Shown one piece after another: positions 22,882 through 31,825 of a stretch of DNA of 35,560 bases. Location: positions 1 through 35,560 of the forward strand of contig JABXJV010000098.1 in assembly GCA_013375355.1 (NCBI GenBank), written 5' to 3'. Below the pieces are notes generated by a model that was not told where the DNA came from, ran no database searches, and saw only the letters and a program-made list of their open reading frames with translations. A program made the translations under genes and the position numbers. Source of the DNA: Candidatus Helarchaeota archaeon. Its GTDB lineage: Archaea > Asgardarchaeota > Lokiarchaeia > Helarchaeales > JABXJV01. The stretch's first letter is position 1. Each line of letters opens with the position of its first letter.

Positions 22882-23583
22882 TTAATTTATTTTTAACTTT
22901 ATTTCATTAGATGGTTCAATATATAAATTATTTTCGCGAATAAAAACTCTATTTGTCAAAGCCTTTATGATGACTCCTTCTTTTTGGGCTAGCTTTAATT
23001 TCTCACTAAAATTCTTATCCGTTTCTTCATTGGGGCTAAAAAATTCAGCATCATCCCTTTGTATTATAAAGATTATAAAGGATTTATAACCATCTTTTAA
23101 AGCTCCAATAAGTTCACTCACATGCCTTGCACCTCGTTCTGTTGGGGCATCAGGAAATAGTGCAGTTTTATCTTTGACTAGTGTGCAAGATTTGACTTCA
23201 ACCAAATATTTTTCATTATTTTTTCTTAAAAAGAAGTCAAGACGACTATTTTTATAAGAAAATTCTGGCTTAATTTCATCAAATTCAAAATTAAATAGAT
23301 ATTTTTTTTGTAATAAATTAAAAACAAATTTATTAGGCACTCTAGAATCAATCGACACGATTTTATCTTCATGTTCTACTGCAATTAGGTCATAAGAAGT
23401 TTTTCGATTGTTTTTTGAAATTGAGTTTAACCAAACTTTTTTATTCTCAGTTAAAAGTTCCTTCATTCTACCGGGATTTGGAATAAAACATTGAATTTTC
23501 TCAGATTTTAATTCTACAATGCCTAAAAACCTATTGGGTCTTTCAACAAAATTTGCATCGAAAATATTTTTAGCCAATAACAT
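22882..23583 (-). CDS. sfsA: SfsA family DNA-binding/nuclease protein
   Basis: The 233-residue protein follows SfsA from end to end: FVERPNRFLGIVEL, CFIPNPGRMKELL, DSRVPNKFVF, a C-terminal nuclease-like core with SRLDFFLRKNNEKYLVEVKS, LFPDAPTERGARHVSEL and IFIIQRDDAEFFSP. The E-V-K motif and preceding D match the PD-(D/E)XK-type site. In E. coli it was found through maltose regulation, but its role is still poorly defined; in archaea it is common. It probably heads the three-gene minus-strand group. Confidence 0.93.
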   Translation of the reverse strand: MLLAKNIFDANFVERPNRFLGIVELKSEKIQCFIPNPGRMKELLTENKKVWLNSISKNNRKTSYDLIAVEHEDKIVSIDSRVPNKFVFNLLQKKYLFNFEFDEIKPEFSYKNSRLDFFLRKNNEKYLVEVKSCTLVKDKTALFPDAPTERGARHVSELIGALKDGYKSFIIFIIQRDDAEFFSPNEETDKNFSEKLKLAQKEGVIIKALTNRVFIRENNLYIEPSNEIKLKIN

Positions 23584-23686
23584 TCGAATTCCATTTTAAA
23601 TCTTAAAGAGTCTAAAAAACTTGATCATCTTAGTAATATAAATTTGAATTTTCATAATTATTTGTATTATCTGTGTGGTGTCTTAT

Positions 23687-24502
23687 TTGGGTCGACCTTT
23701 ATGGTTCGTAGAATTATTAAAGAAAACCTTTCCGCGAATTAAATTAATTGCAAAATTAACAAATGTGCCGTTTATAGGAAAAATTATTGATCATATGCTT
23801 TTTGAGGGGGATAATTTAATTTATTTACCGAAAGATCAAGTTATAGAAATCAATAAATCAATTGATAAGCCAAGCGAAACAGTTCTACCCTCTCAAGTGG
23901 TTGAACATTTCATTAAGAAAGCTAAATATCACTGGATTATGAATTTTTGTATATGTCGTGATTCTAGTAAATGTGAGGATTATCCTAAGCATTTAGGATG
24001 CCTATTCTTGGGGGAGGCAGTCTTAGGCATCAATCCCCGGTTAGGAAGACGAGTAACGAAAGAAAAAGCATTAGAACATGTTAAACGTTGTCGCGAAGAA
24101 GGGTTAGTTCATGTAATTGGGAGAAACAAATTAGATGCCGTCTGGCTTAATGTCAGTCCTGGAAACAAACTTCTTACTATCTGTAATTGTTGTCCTTGTT
24201 GTTGTCTCTGGCGTGTGTTACCTCATGTATCGCCAAAAATTAGTACGAAGATCCATAAAATGTCTGGTGTTAAAGTTAAAGTCAGTGAACGGTGCGTGGG
24301 CTGTGGAACATGTACTAAAGGAATCTGCATTGCTGATGCTATTAAAATTGTTAATAAACATGCTGTCATAAATACTGCATGTATAGGGTGCGGGAGATGT
24401 GTAGACGTTTGTCCCCAGAAAGCTATAGATATTTCTCTAGATGATAAAGAATTTTTGAAAAAAACAATTAAGGAAATTTCCCCTTTAGTAGATGTTACTT
24501 AA
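23687..24502 (+). CDS. ferredoxin-type Fe-S protein with extra N-terminal Cys clusters
   Basis: The roughly 271-residue protein ends with two [4Fe-4S] motifs, CVGCGTCTKGICIADAI and CIGCGRCVDVCP. The first has an altered spacing (CxxCxxCx4C). The N-terminal half carries more Cys: CICRDSSKCEDYPKHLGC near residue 90 and CNCCPCCC near residue 170. These resemble the DUF362-neighbour/methanogen-type iron-sulfur proteins with a C-x-C...GCLFLG pattern, so a third or unusual cluster is possible. A short hydrophobic segment sits around residues 5-35. TTG 23687 lies six bases after GGTG, which makes the GTGs at 23675/23678 unlikely starts. It diverges from SfsA. Partners and electron carriers are unknown. 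Confidence 0.72.
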   Translation: MGRPLWFVELLKKTFPRIKLIAKLTNVPFIGKIIDHMLFEGDNLIYLPKDQVIEINKSIDKPSETVLPSQVVEHFIKKAKYHWIMNFCICRDSSKCEDYPKHLGCLFLGEAVLGINPRLGRRVTKEKALEHVKRCREEGLVHVIGRNKLDAVWLNVSPGNKLLTICNCCPCCCLWRVLPHVSPKISTKIHKMSGVKVKVSERCVGCGTCTKGICIADAIKIVNKHAVINTACIGCGRCVDVCPQKAIDISLDDKEFLKKTIKEISPLVDVT

Positions 24503-24511
24503 AAATTTTAA

Positions 24512-24868
24512 TTAAATAATTTTCATATTTATTAGAAAATTAACTACACCACGAAGTCGATTAAAATCTTGGGCTCCTAATAATCGATCAACTCGATTTC
24601 CTTTGAATTTAAATCTGACCTTTTTCCCCTTTTTAAAAAACATCAAAGTAGGTGTGGCAGTAATTCCATACTCCATAGCAAGTCTATTGTTTGTCATAAC
24701 GTCAATTTGTCCGATATGTATTTTATTTCCAAATATCGAAGTAATTTGTTCAAGAACTGGGGTTTGAAACTTACATGCGCCACACTGTGGGGAGTAAAAG
24801 TATGCAATTACGTTCTCATTCATTCGAATAAAGTTAGGAAATATATCTTGAGATATCCACTCTAACAC
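24512..24868 (-). CDS. thioredoxin-like protein
   Basis: The 118-residue protein has the thioredoxin fold with active-site CGAC in YFYSPQCGACKFQTPVLEQI, the cis-Pro in GITATPTLMFFKKGKKV, and the closing helix. CGAC rather than CGPC is usual for archaeal Trx-like or glutaredoxin-like proteins and alters redox potential. Start: GTG 24868 lies six bases after GGTG; the more upstream GTG 24877 is part of the ribosome-binding site. It converges with the Fe-S gene; stops are nine bases apart. A general disulfide reductase role is probable, but the reductase partner is not visible. Confidence 0.85.
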   Translation of the reverse strand: MLEWISQDIFPNFIRMNENVIAYFYSPQCGACKFQTPVLEQITSIFGNKIHIGQIDVMTNNRLAMEYGITATPTLMFFKKGKKVRFKFKGNRVDRLLGAQDFNRLRGVVNFLINMKII

Positions 24869-24939
24869 TGGAATCACCCAACATAACAGTCTCCACTTAA
24901 AAAAATTGTCTTTTTATATAAAAAATCTATGTAATCATC

Positions 24940-25539
24940 ATGTCATTAATTAGCGATTTATATAAAATAAATAAAAAAGATATTAAGAAAGCAGCAAATG
25001 TACTCGCTAATGCATTTCCTGAAGATCCAAAGTGGGAAAAGGTATTTGAAAAAGAAGATCAGTTCCGTTTAATGTCTGAGCTTATTGTTAAATTTTGTAG
25101 GAAATATGGAAATGTTTTCTCGCCATCTGACAATTTAGAAGGAGTAATGGCAATTACATCACATGATAAAGATATGACATTTTGGAGAATAATTCGAAGT
25201 GGTGCTTTTTTTCTATCTATGAAATTAGCAAGCGTTTTTAAGAAGATGGCGCAAACCTCTAAATTAATTGAGGAAGAGAAAAAAAATCTTGATATAGGCC
25301 CATATATATATCTAATGATAATTGGTGTTGCACAAGAATTTCAAGGAAAAGGTTTTGGAGGAAAATTATTAAGAGCACTTATGGAAAAAGCTGATATAGA
25401 AAGAAAATCTATATATTTGGAGACTCAAGCAGAAGGTAATGTTCCACTCTATGAAAAGTATGGATTTTATGTTCATAAAAAAATAAATCTTCCAGATTTG
25501 AATATACCAATGTGGTTAATGATTCGAAATGCGAAATAA
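24940..25539 (+). CDS. GNAT family N-acetyltransferase
   Basis: The 199-residue protein has the GNAT motif A region LMIIGVAQEFQGKGFGGKLL (Q-x-x-G-x-G) and the C-terminal NVPLYEKYGFYVHKK strand/helix, preceded by an N-terminal helix pair (KDIKKAANVLANAF). It resembles the group often annotated as uncharacterised acetyltransferases, with Ala-Phe-x-x-D/P-P at the N terminus. The substrate is unknown. It stands alone between the thioredoxin-like and DinB genes. Confidence 0.85.
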   Translation: MSLISDLYKINKKDIKKAANVLANAFPEDPKWEKVFEKEDQFRLMSELIVKFCRKYGNVFSPSDNLEGVMAITSHDKDMTFWRIIRSGAFFLSMKLASVFKKMAQTSKLIEEEKKNLDIGPYIYLMIIGVAQEFQGKGFGGKLLRALMEKADIERKSIYLETQAEGNVPLYEKYGFYVHKKINLPDLNIPMWLMIRNAK

Positions 25540-25621
25540 ATTTCTTTGCAATTCTTACTATCTTTTTTTAAGATCACAATTGATAGATCATTGTAATGAG
25601 AGTTTTTTTTAAAATCTGCTT

Positions 25622-26758
25622 CTAATCCTCATTTTTAAACCAATATGTGAGGTCTTTTTGGGTTGTTTTGATTTTTCGAAGATTAGAAATTTTTAATGAA
25701 ATTCTTCTTATTGAAGTGATTTCGGGTGCAATATTTTCATCCCAAATTTGATTTGCAGTATTTATAATAGTTCCTAAGGAATTTGAATAGTGTTTTAATG
25801 AAATACTTTTAGAATGAAATGTTTTTACATCAAACGGAATGTTTATTGTTACAGTTTTAAATTCCAAATTTCCTTTTTTTAGCCTATTATAAATTCTCTC
25901 AGCTAATTTGACTATAGTTTCTTTAATTGATTTTTCACCCTCAACTGCTTTACTAAAAGTTCTTTGATTAGAAATTGATTTTACTCCAGATCGTGGCATT
26001 ACGGGTGATTGATCTATTCCTTTTGCAACGTTATAGAAATATATGGCATTTTTTCCAAATAATTTTTTCAATTTCTGTAAATCTTTAATTGATGCCAGAT
26101 GACCTATCGTATTTATACCCAGTTCCTTTTTTAATCGATCCGAAGTCTTTTTTCCTATACCTGGTATCTTTTTAACAGGAAGATCTTTTAAGAATTCATC
26201 TACAATTTTAGGGGGAACTACGGTTAAACCATCAGGTTTATTTATGCCGGATGCTATTTTTGCAACCGACTTTGTTGGTCCAATGCCAACGGAACAAGTA
26301 AGTCCAATCTGTTCCTTTATCTCATTTTTAATGTTTGATCCAAATTGTTCGGCTTCCTCGAAATCCTTAACGGTTTCAGTTATATCTAAAAACGCCTCAT
26401 CAATGCTTCGGACTTCTAAATATTCATGATCAATAAAATTACCAAGCAATTCCATTATTTGATCTGATACTTCTTTATAACGTTGCATTCTTGGTGGAAC
26501 GAGAATACAATCTGGGCATAACTTTCTAACAGTTCGTAATCTCATTCCAGATTTAACACCATATTTCCTAGCTACATATGAACATGTTGTGATTGCTCCA
26601 GAAATTTCTTTATAATTTCCCAACCTCACACCTTCAGGTTTCATTTCGATATCCCCCGCCCCTACGGCTATAGGATTATCTCTTAATTCTGGATTGTCCC
26701 GTACTTCAACAGATGCATAAAATGAGTCCATGTCCACACACATTATTATACGGGACAT
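25622..26758 (-). CDS. dinB: DNA polymerase IV (Y-family translesion polymerase)
   Basis: The 378-residue polymerase has the catalytic carboxylates in MCVDMDSFYASVE and SIDEAFLDIT, the steric/finger segment CSYVARKYGVKSGMRL, the thumb helix-hairpin-helix KKIPGIGKKTSDRLKKELGI and a little-finger domain (residues about 240-350). Y-family polymerases bypass DNA lesions. The C terminus ends QKDLTYWFKNED, and QxxLxxWF is a PCNA-interacting (PIP) box variant, so it should be tethered to the archaeal sliding clamp. AAGGAG lies about ten bases before ATG 26758. No operon partner. Confidence 0.94.
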   Translation of the reverse strand: MSRIIMCVDMDSFYASVEVRDNPELRDNPIAVGAGDIEMKPEGVRLGNYKEISGAITTCSYVARKYGVKSGMRLRTVRKLCPDCILVPPRMQRYKEVSDQIMELLGNFIDHEYLEVRSIDEAFLDITETVKDFEEAEQFGSNIKNEIKEQIGLTCSVGIGPTKSVAKIASGINKPDGLTVVPPKIVDEFLKDLPVKKIPGIGKKTSDRLKKELGINTIGHLASIKDLQKLKKLFGKNAIYFYNVAKGIDQSPVMPRSGVKSISNQRTFSKAVEGEKSIKETIVKLAERIYNRLKKGNLEFKTVTINIPFDVKTFHSKSISLKHYSNSLGTIINTANQIWDENIAPEITSIRRISLKISNLRKIKTTQKDLTYWFKNED

Positions 26759-26914
26759 TTAATTAAAATTCTCCTTATATAGTAATCATTTTTTAATAAT
26801 TCATTTTGAATACATATCTACGTTTCAAGAAAATTTAAGCAATCACCATATTTTTAAATCTAATCTAGGTTTAATAATCTTATTTGAATTAAAAAATCTC
26901 GGTAAGGGAAAAAA

Positions 26915-27976
26915 GTGAAAAAGCCATTTTTATTTGAAGTCTATCCTGACTTAGAAAATTCCATTGCTTGGTTACCACTAATCAATAAAACGAAAGTTCA
27001 TAAATTAAAGGCTCTAGGAGAATATCTTGGGACTAATGATTTATGGATTAAAAGAGATGACCAAACAACAGAAATATATGGCGGAAATAAACCTAGAAAA
27101 TTGGAATTTTTATTTGCTGATGCAAAGAAAAAAAATAAAGATCCTGTAATTACAATTGGAGGTTTGGGCAGCAACCATTGTTTAGCCACTTCAATATTTG
27201 GTCAACAGCTAGGTTTTAAAGTCGTGCTTATCCTTTTTAATCAACCTTTAACTTCTGATGTGCAAAAAAAACTTTTACTTTTTCAATATTTCAAAACAGA
27301 AATGTTGCATGAGGAGATTATTAAGAAAGATCAAGGGCTATTAAAACGATATCCAAATTCATATTTTATTACAGGAGGCGGTTCGGATCAAATCGGAATA
27401 ATAGGGTTTGTAAATGCAGCTTTTGAATTAAAAAATCAGGTTGAACAGGGTGAAATGCCTTTACCAAAATATGTTTTTTTAGCATTAGGCTCTGGTGGAA
27501 CATTGGCGGGACTCGAAATTGGAATCAAATTGGCAAATATAAATACAAAGGTTATAGGTGTACGAGTAATTGATAAAAGTACTACTAGCTCTGCTCTTGT
27601 TAAATCACTTTTTAAAAAAACCCTTAAAAATCTCAAAATATTTTCTGATAAAATTCCAGATATTCAAATTCAAAAAAGTATTATTATAGATGATTTCTAT
27701 GGTGGAGAATACGGAAAGGTAACAAAAGAAGGGCTAAAAGCGCTTCAACTTATGGAAAAATATGAAAATATTGAATTAGACACTACATATACGGCTAAAA
27801 CATTCGCAGCGATGATAAATTTTATAAAAAAAGAAAATTTTAAAAAACCCATTTTATTCTGGAACACTTATAATTCAGTAGATTTAAGCCAATTTGTAAA
27901 AAAACTAAAATTTGAGGATTATAAGTCCCTACCAAAAGATTTTCATCCATTTTTTAAAAAGCGACTAAAATTTTGA
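26915..27976 (+). CDS. PLP-dependent D-cysteine desulfhydrase / ACC deaminase-like enzyme
   Basis: The 353-residue fold-type II PLP enzyme has the internal-aldimine Lys59 in YGGNKPRKLEFLFADA, the substrate loop TIGGLGSNHCLATS, and the phosphate-binding GSGGTLAGLEIG. This layout is that of 1-aminocyclopropane-1-carboxylate deaminases and D-cysteine desulfhydrases; in archaea the latter, or a related beta-elimination, is likelier. The start is GTG 26915 (about six bases after AAGGGA). Internal homology is good, and no truncation is visible. Stand-alone gene converging with a methyltransferase; it gives no pathway context. Confidence 0.87.
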   Translation: MKKPFLFEVYPDLENSIAWLPLINKTKVHKLKALGEYLGTNDLWIKRDDQTTEIYGGNKPRKLEFLFADAKKKNKDPVITIGGLGSNHCLATSIFGQQLGFKVVLILFNQPLTSDVQKKLLLFQYFKTEMLHEEIIKKDQGLLKRYPNSYFITGGGSDQIGIIGFVNAAFELKNQVEQGEMPLPKYVFLALGSGGTLAGLEIGIKLANINTKVIGVRVIDKSTTSSALVKSLFKKTLKNLKIFSDKIPDIQIQKSIIIDDFYGGEYGKVTKEGLKALQLMEKYENIELDTTYTAKTFAAMINFIKKENFKKPILFWNTYNSVDLSQFVKKLKFEDYKSLPKDFHPFFKKRLKF

Positions 27977-28002
27977 TATGTTTAAAAGTAATAAGAGATC
28001 AT

Positions 28003-28779
28003 TTACTTATTTTCTTTTATTTCCTTTTTTGAGATTATTATCATCCTTTTAGAAAAACTTGTAAAAGGTTTCGCATCCCAGTTACTAAATATTTTATATA
28101 TTACAAATCCTACCCTGTACAAAAGATCTTTAAGTTCAGTAAGATTATAGAGCCTTATGAAAAATGGTTTATCTTTTCTTTTACCATTTCTAATTACAAT
28201 TCTTCTGTTGTAAAACCTTCCTGTAATACTATCAAATGTGTTTCGATCTATCATTAGATCGTTTCCTATTTCTACTACATTATATGGAAGAAAATGTTCT
28301 AAGAACGTATCCCGATTGAAAGTGTCAAAACAAAATAATCCTTCAGGTTTAAGTGCATTAAATACATTTTTAAGGACTAATAAATTCTCATCATTTTCAA
28401 AATATCCGAATGAAGTAAATAATAGAAGCACTCTATCAAACTCTTCCTTAAATGTAATTTTTCTCATATCATTTTGGATAAATTTAACGTTTAATCCTTT
28501 ATCCTTTGATTTTTTTTTCGCAATCTCAAGAAAATCTTGATTAATATCAACGCCTGTAATATTATATCCGAGACTTGCTAATCGATTTGCATGCCTTCCA
28601 TGCCCACAAGCTAAATCAAGAATTTTCATATCTTTATTAAGTTTTAATTCTCTCACTAAAAATTCTATTTCCTTTTTTGTTCGCTTGTTGGTCAATGCAA
28701 GACCATAAAAATATAAATAATCATCTGGCTCAAAAACTGCCTCATAGTCAAATTCTGGTTTTATCTTTTCTTGGTTCAT
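28003..28779 (-). CDS. class I SAM-dependent methyltransferase
   Basis: The 258-residue enzyme shows motif I MKILDLACGHGRHANRLASL, the acidic ribose binder VDIN, and FDRVLLLFTSFGYF, with LKPEGLFCFD as the post-motif III strand. It resembles small-molecule or lipid methyltransferases of the UbiE/BioC type; the substrate is unknown. ATG 28779 follows GAGGAAT. The downstream gene on the plus strand is convergent. No partner can be named. Confidence 0.85.
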   Translation of the reverse strand: MNQEKIKPEFDYEAVFEPDDYLYFYGLALTNKRTKKEIEFLVRELKLNKDMKILDLACGHGRHANRLASLGYNITGVDINQDFLEIAKKKSKDKGLNVKFIQNDMRKITFKEEFDRVLLLFTSFGYFENDENLLVLKNVFNALKPEGLFCFDTFNRDTFLEHFLPYNVVEIGNDLMIDRNTFDSITGRFYNRRIVIRNGKRKDKPFFIRLYNLTELKDLLYRVGFVIYKIFSNWDAKPFTSFSKRMIIISKKEIKENK

Positions 28780-28864
28780 TTTAAAAATTCCTCTATAACG
28801 ATTTCACATAATATTTAATAAATGTTGAGACAAAAATTTGCAAGAAAATTTAATAAATGTTTTC

Positions 28865-29011
28865 TTAGTTCATAATATTTAGCCTGGTTATCGTATGCGA
28901 CTTCCAAATTCTCATTAGATCTTTTTGAATAGAATATATTCTCTTTAATTCTTTAATAATTACTTCCACAGTATTTACTAATCTAACTTTTTCCATTTTA
29001 ACTATCCCCAT
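28865..29011 (-). CDS. possible 48-residue small protein
   Basis: In the otherwise gene-free 28780-29054 gap, ATG 29011 opens 48 codons to TAA 28865; ATG 28996 gives 43. The translation, MEKVRLVNTVEVIIKELKRI then YSIQKDLMRIW, is helical and charged with no recognised domain. A GGGGAT lies about six bases before ATG 28996. It may be a small regulator, a remnant or chance. Confidence 0.25.
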   Translation of the reverse strand: MGIVKMEKVRLVNTVEVIIKELKRIYSIQKDLMRIWKSHTITRLNIMN

Positions 29012-29054
29012 TCTAATCTTAAAAATAAATGAAGTTGCAATTAGTTGGTTTTAT

Positions 29055-29960
29055 CTATTGCCACTTTTTAAAGAATTCACTAATTACATAAAATGATTTT
29101 TTCTTTGTCCCGTCAAGCTTGACAATTCCAAAACCCAGATCTCCATTTCCGACAATTTCACCTTCATCGAATTGTTGTATGAATACGCCATCCAAATCTG
29201 CTTTTTTAACATATTCTAAATTTTCCTTAAAACATTTTGCTTGGACATCTTCATTATATTTTACTATATTTTCCTTTGGATATAAAAACTTCGGTCCTGC
29301 TTCCATAGCTTTATCAATAGTTTGAAATCCACATTCCCCTTGCAATGCTGATTTGCCAAACTTTTTAATCTCTTTTAAGAGTTCAAAAAAATTATTTTTT
29401 GTTGGTTCCCAATAAAATTGATTATTCATTATAATATCAAAATGATCCCAAGGCACGTAATCAAATTCCCATGTGCCAGAACTATATGCAATTTTTCCAT
29501 TAAAGTTTTCATTAATAACTTTTATGAGTTCTATCATAAAATTTTGGAATCTCTTTGGATTTTTTCTTAGTGGTTTTATTACATATGTCTCAAAATCTTT
29601 TACTTTTTCTACATAATCCATAATTTCCTCAGTTTCAAAATTTAGTTCTAGAGATAATTCTCCACCAGCAATAAAAACTGTCAACCCTAATTCTTGTGCT
29701 TTTTTAGCTAATTCTTTACATTTTTCTAGAAAAGTAGAAGTGTGAATAACATCTTCAAATTTTGGTTGTATCCAAACATCTAGTCCTTGATCCTTTGCAA
29801 TCTTAGCTATGTCAAACACTTTTGATTCGTATCCTTCTAATCTTATTGTATTTGCGTAGAGTTTTTCTTTAATCATCTGCATATCTTCTTGTATTTTTTC
29901 TGGAGATTTTTCTAACCATCCCATAGATTCATCCATATATACAATTCCTTTAATCTTCAT
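29055..29960 (-). CDS. glycoside-hydrolase-like TIM-barrel protein
   Basis: The 301-residue protein has a (beta/alpha)8 pattern: MKIKGIVYMD, IQEDMQMIKEKLYANTIRLE, AKDQGLDVWIQPKFED, GLTVFIAGGELSLEL, KIAYSSGTWEFDYVPWDHFD and ALQGECGFQTIDKAM. It is related to a family that bacterial genomes sometimes label 'abortive infection protein', but the sequence looks like a retaining glycoside hydrolase fold with Glu residues in GGELS and GECG. No defence genes are next to it. ATG 29960 follows GGAGGTG by six bases; the GTG at 29969 lies within it. Substrate unknown. Confidence 0.72.
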   Translation of the reverse strand: MKIKGIVYMDESMGWLEKSPEKIQEDMQMIKEKLYANTIRLEGYESKVFDIAKIAKDQGLDVWIQPKFEDVIHTSTFLEKCKELAKKAQELGLTVFIAGGELSLELNFETEEIMDYVEKVKDFETYVIKPLRKNPKRFQNFMIELIKVINENFNGKIAYSSGTWEFDYVPWDHFDIIMNNQFYWEPTKNNFFELLKEIKKFGKSALQGECGFQTIDKAMEAGPKFLYPKENIVKYNEDVQAKCFKENLEYVKKADLDGVFIQQFDEGEIVGNGDLGFGIVKLDGTKKKSFYVISEFFKKWQ

Positions 29961-30098
29961 AGTTGACACCTCCTTTTTTCATTCTTGAACTAAATTTTCT
30001 AATTCCTTTGCTAGTTTTATATGCATTTTAAACTGATAAAAATGACTGTGAAAATTTTATATTCTTCCAAAATATATTTTGACTAGATGGAAACATAG

Positions 30099-30917
30099 AT
30101 GAAAGATTATATCGAACGATTAAAAAAGTTTGAAGATTATATATTAAAATTACCAGAAATTACTGGTTGTGCTTACCTTGGTTCTTTAGGTAGGGGTGAT
30201 ATTGATGAATACTCGGATTATGACATTGGAATATTTGTTAAGAAGAAAAACCTTAAAAAAGTAAGGGAAAAATGGAAGTATCTAATATCTTTAATTGGTG
30301 AGATTAAGTTTAGTTATGCTGAAAGTGAAGAAGATTTCAAAGCTTATGTTTCAGACAATTTTTATAAAATCGATTTGGAAATACTGGAAGAACATAATAT
30401 TCCATATTTAAGATACAAAAGTATGAAAATTATAAAAGATACGGGAGGTTTACTTCAAGAGCTTAAGGAAAAAGCCAAGAAATTAAAAATTCCAAAAATT
30501 TTAGTCTCCAAAGAAGAGTTTGAAAATAAACTTTTACAATGTAGAGACAGTCAATTATATATAATAAAGCATCTTACTAGGGGATGGAATTCTTCAGCCA
30601 TGAGTGCAGTAAACTTTGAATCCAATGAATTATTCAAACTTCTTGCTTCTTTGAAAGGAATGAAAGATTATGAATTTATCAGAGTGGTAGAAAAAGAATT
30701 ATCTGATAAAGAACTTAAAATGTTTAATGACACGATATGTAACTCCTTAAAGAAAGAAGAAATTAAAAGAGCAATTGATGCAAACTGGAATTTAATAAAT
30801 TATATTGAAAAAATGTATGAAAAAATGACTGGTTACAAAATAAACATGGAGGAATTGGATTTAGAAATAAAGAAAAAAATTGAGGAGATTTATTTAAAAT
30901 TAGAGAAGATAGATTAA
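30099..30917 (+). CDS. Pol-beta-type nucleotidyltransferase
   Basis: The 272-residue protein has the nucleotidyltransferase signature GCAYLGSLGRGDIDEYSDYD (G-S-x7-D-x-D type) around residues 23-42, with Asp40 and Asp42 as metal ligands and a third carboxylate probably in YKIDLEIL. The remaining helical C-terminal domain (residues about 130-272) looks like the aminoglycoside/lincosamide nucleotidyltransferase arrangement. Substrates could be a small molecule or tRNA/protein. There is no neighbouring HEPN gene, so it is not an MNT/HEPN toxin-antitoxin pair. No ribosome-binding site precedes ATG 30099. A methyltransferase gene follows 80 bases downstream. Confidence 0.78.
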   Translation: MKDYIERLKKFEDYILKLPEITGCAYLGSLGRGDIDEYSDYDIGIFVKKKNLKKVREKWKYLISLIGEIKFSYAESEEDFKAYVSDNFYKIDLEILEEHNIPYLRYKSMKIIKDTGGLLQELKEKAKKLKIPKILVSKEEFENKLLQCRDSQLYIIKHLTRGWNSSAMSAVNFESNELFKLLASLKGMKDYEFIRVVEKELSDKELKMFNDTICNSLKKEEIKRAIDANWNLINYIEKMYEKMTGYKINMEELDLEIKKKIEEIYLKLEKID

Positions 30918-30997
30918 AAGAGCTTCTAAATTTATTTAGGGATTAGAATTTAAAAATGATAAGTTTTTAAAAAGCTGATTTGAGGAGAAATTTAATT

Positions 30998-31816
30998 ATG
31001 TCTGAGTTAATTAAGAAATTTGAGCAATATTATGATAAAAAATCAAAGAATTATGATACTGATAAGAATATTACTGGTACATTATATGCGGAAGTATATA
31101 ATGCAATTACATGGAAATATTTGAAACCTTATTTACCTAGAAGTCCTAATAACTTAGTCCTAGATGCAGCCGGTGGGACTGGGAAATGGTCTATTTCTAT
31201 GGCAAAGGAAGGATGCCATGTAGTTCTTCTTGATGCTTCTAATGGCATGTTAAATGTTGCTAGAAGAAAAATAAAGAATGAGAATCTTAAAGATGTAATC
31301 ACCATTAAAAAGGGGGATATAACAAATTTGGATTACCCTGATGAAACATTTGATTTAATACTGCTTGAACGTTCACTCTTTCTCTTCCCAGACCCTAGTA
31401 TTATAATCCAAGAACTAACCCGAGTTTTAAAGAAACAATCTCCCCTCATAATAACTGCTGGTAACAATTATGTAGCCGCTTTAACCTACCTTCCAGAGGA
31501 GTTAGATAAAGCATTTAATCAATTGACCGGGAAACATCATCCCTTTTTAAAAATTGAAGGATCACCCGAATTGAAGAATTATTTCTTTAGTCCTAACGAA
31601 TTTAGAGAGTTGCTTGAGAAAGAAGGGTTAGAGATTAAAAAAATTATTGGAAAAGTAATCACTCTTCCCCTCAGATTTCTCCAAACTACCTATTTTGGAG
31701 AGATATGGGATCAAGATTTATTTGACAGAATCCTCAAGATTGAGCTAGCATTCTGTGAGAAAACCGATGCTGTGAGTCTTGCTGGACATATGCAAGCAAT
31801 AGCATATAAAAGATAG
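30998..31816 (+). CDS. class I SAM-dependent methyltransferase
   Basis: The 272-residue protein has motif I NLVLDAAGGTGKWSISMA, the acidic LLDAS, and the motif IV-like FDLILLERSLFLFPDP, followed by VLKKQSPLIIT. It resembles UbiE/COQ5-type methyltransferases acting on small molecules. GAGGAGA lies before ATG 30998, so the TTG 18 bases upstream is not needed. Same strand as the nucleotidyltransferase, 80 bases upstream, possibly cotranscribed. Substrate unknown. Confidence 0.85.
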   Translation: MSELIKKFEQYYDKKSKNYDTDKNITGTLYAEVYNAITWKYLKPYLPRSPNNLVLDAAGGTGKWSISMAKEGCHVVLLDASNGMLNVARRKIKNENLKDVITIKKGDITNLDYPDETFDLILLERSLFLFPDPSIIIQELTRVLKKQSPLIITAGNNYVAALTYLPEELDKAFNQLTGKHHPFLKIEGSPELKNYFFSPNEFRELLEKEGLEIKKIIGKVITLPLRFLQTTYFGEIWDQDLFDRILKIELAFCEKTDAVSLAGHMQAIAYKR

Positions 31817-31825
31817 AATCTTTCA

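Noticed and set aside
20870..28900. The motif AAGTCGCATAC occurs at about 20870 (plus) and 28895 (minus).
   Set aside because: An 11-base match is expected by chance in 35 kb of AT-biased sequence, and the flanks do not continue.
30099..30917. MNT/HEPN toxin-antitoxin pair based on the nucleotidyltransferase fold.
   Set aside because: No HEPN gene is adjacent and the protein is too long for MNT-type antitoxins.
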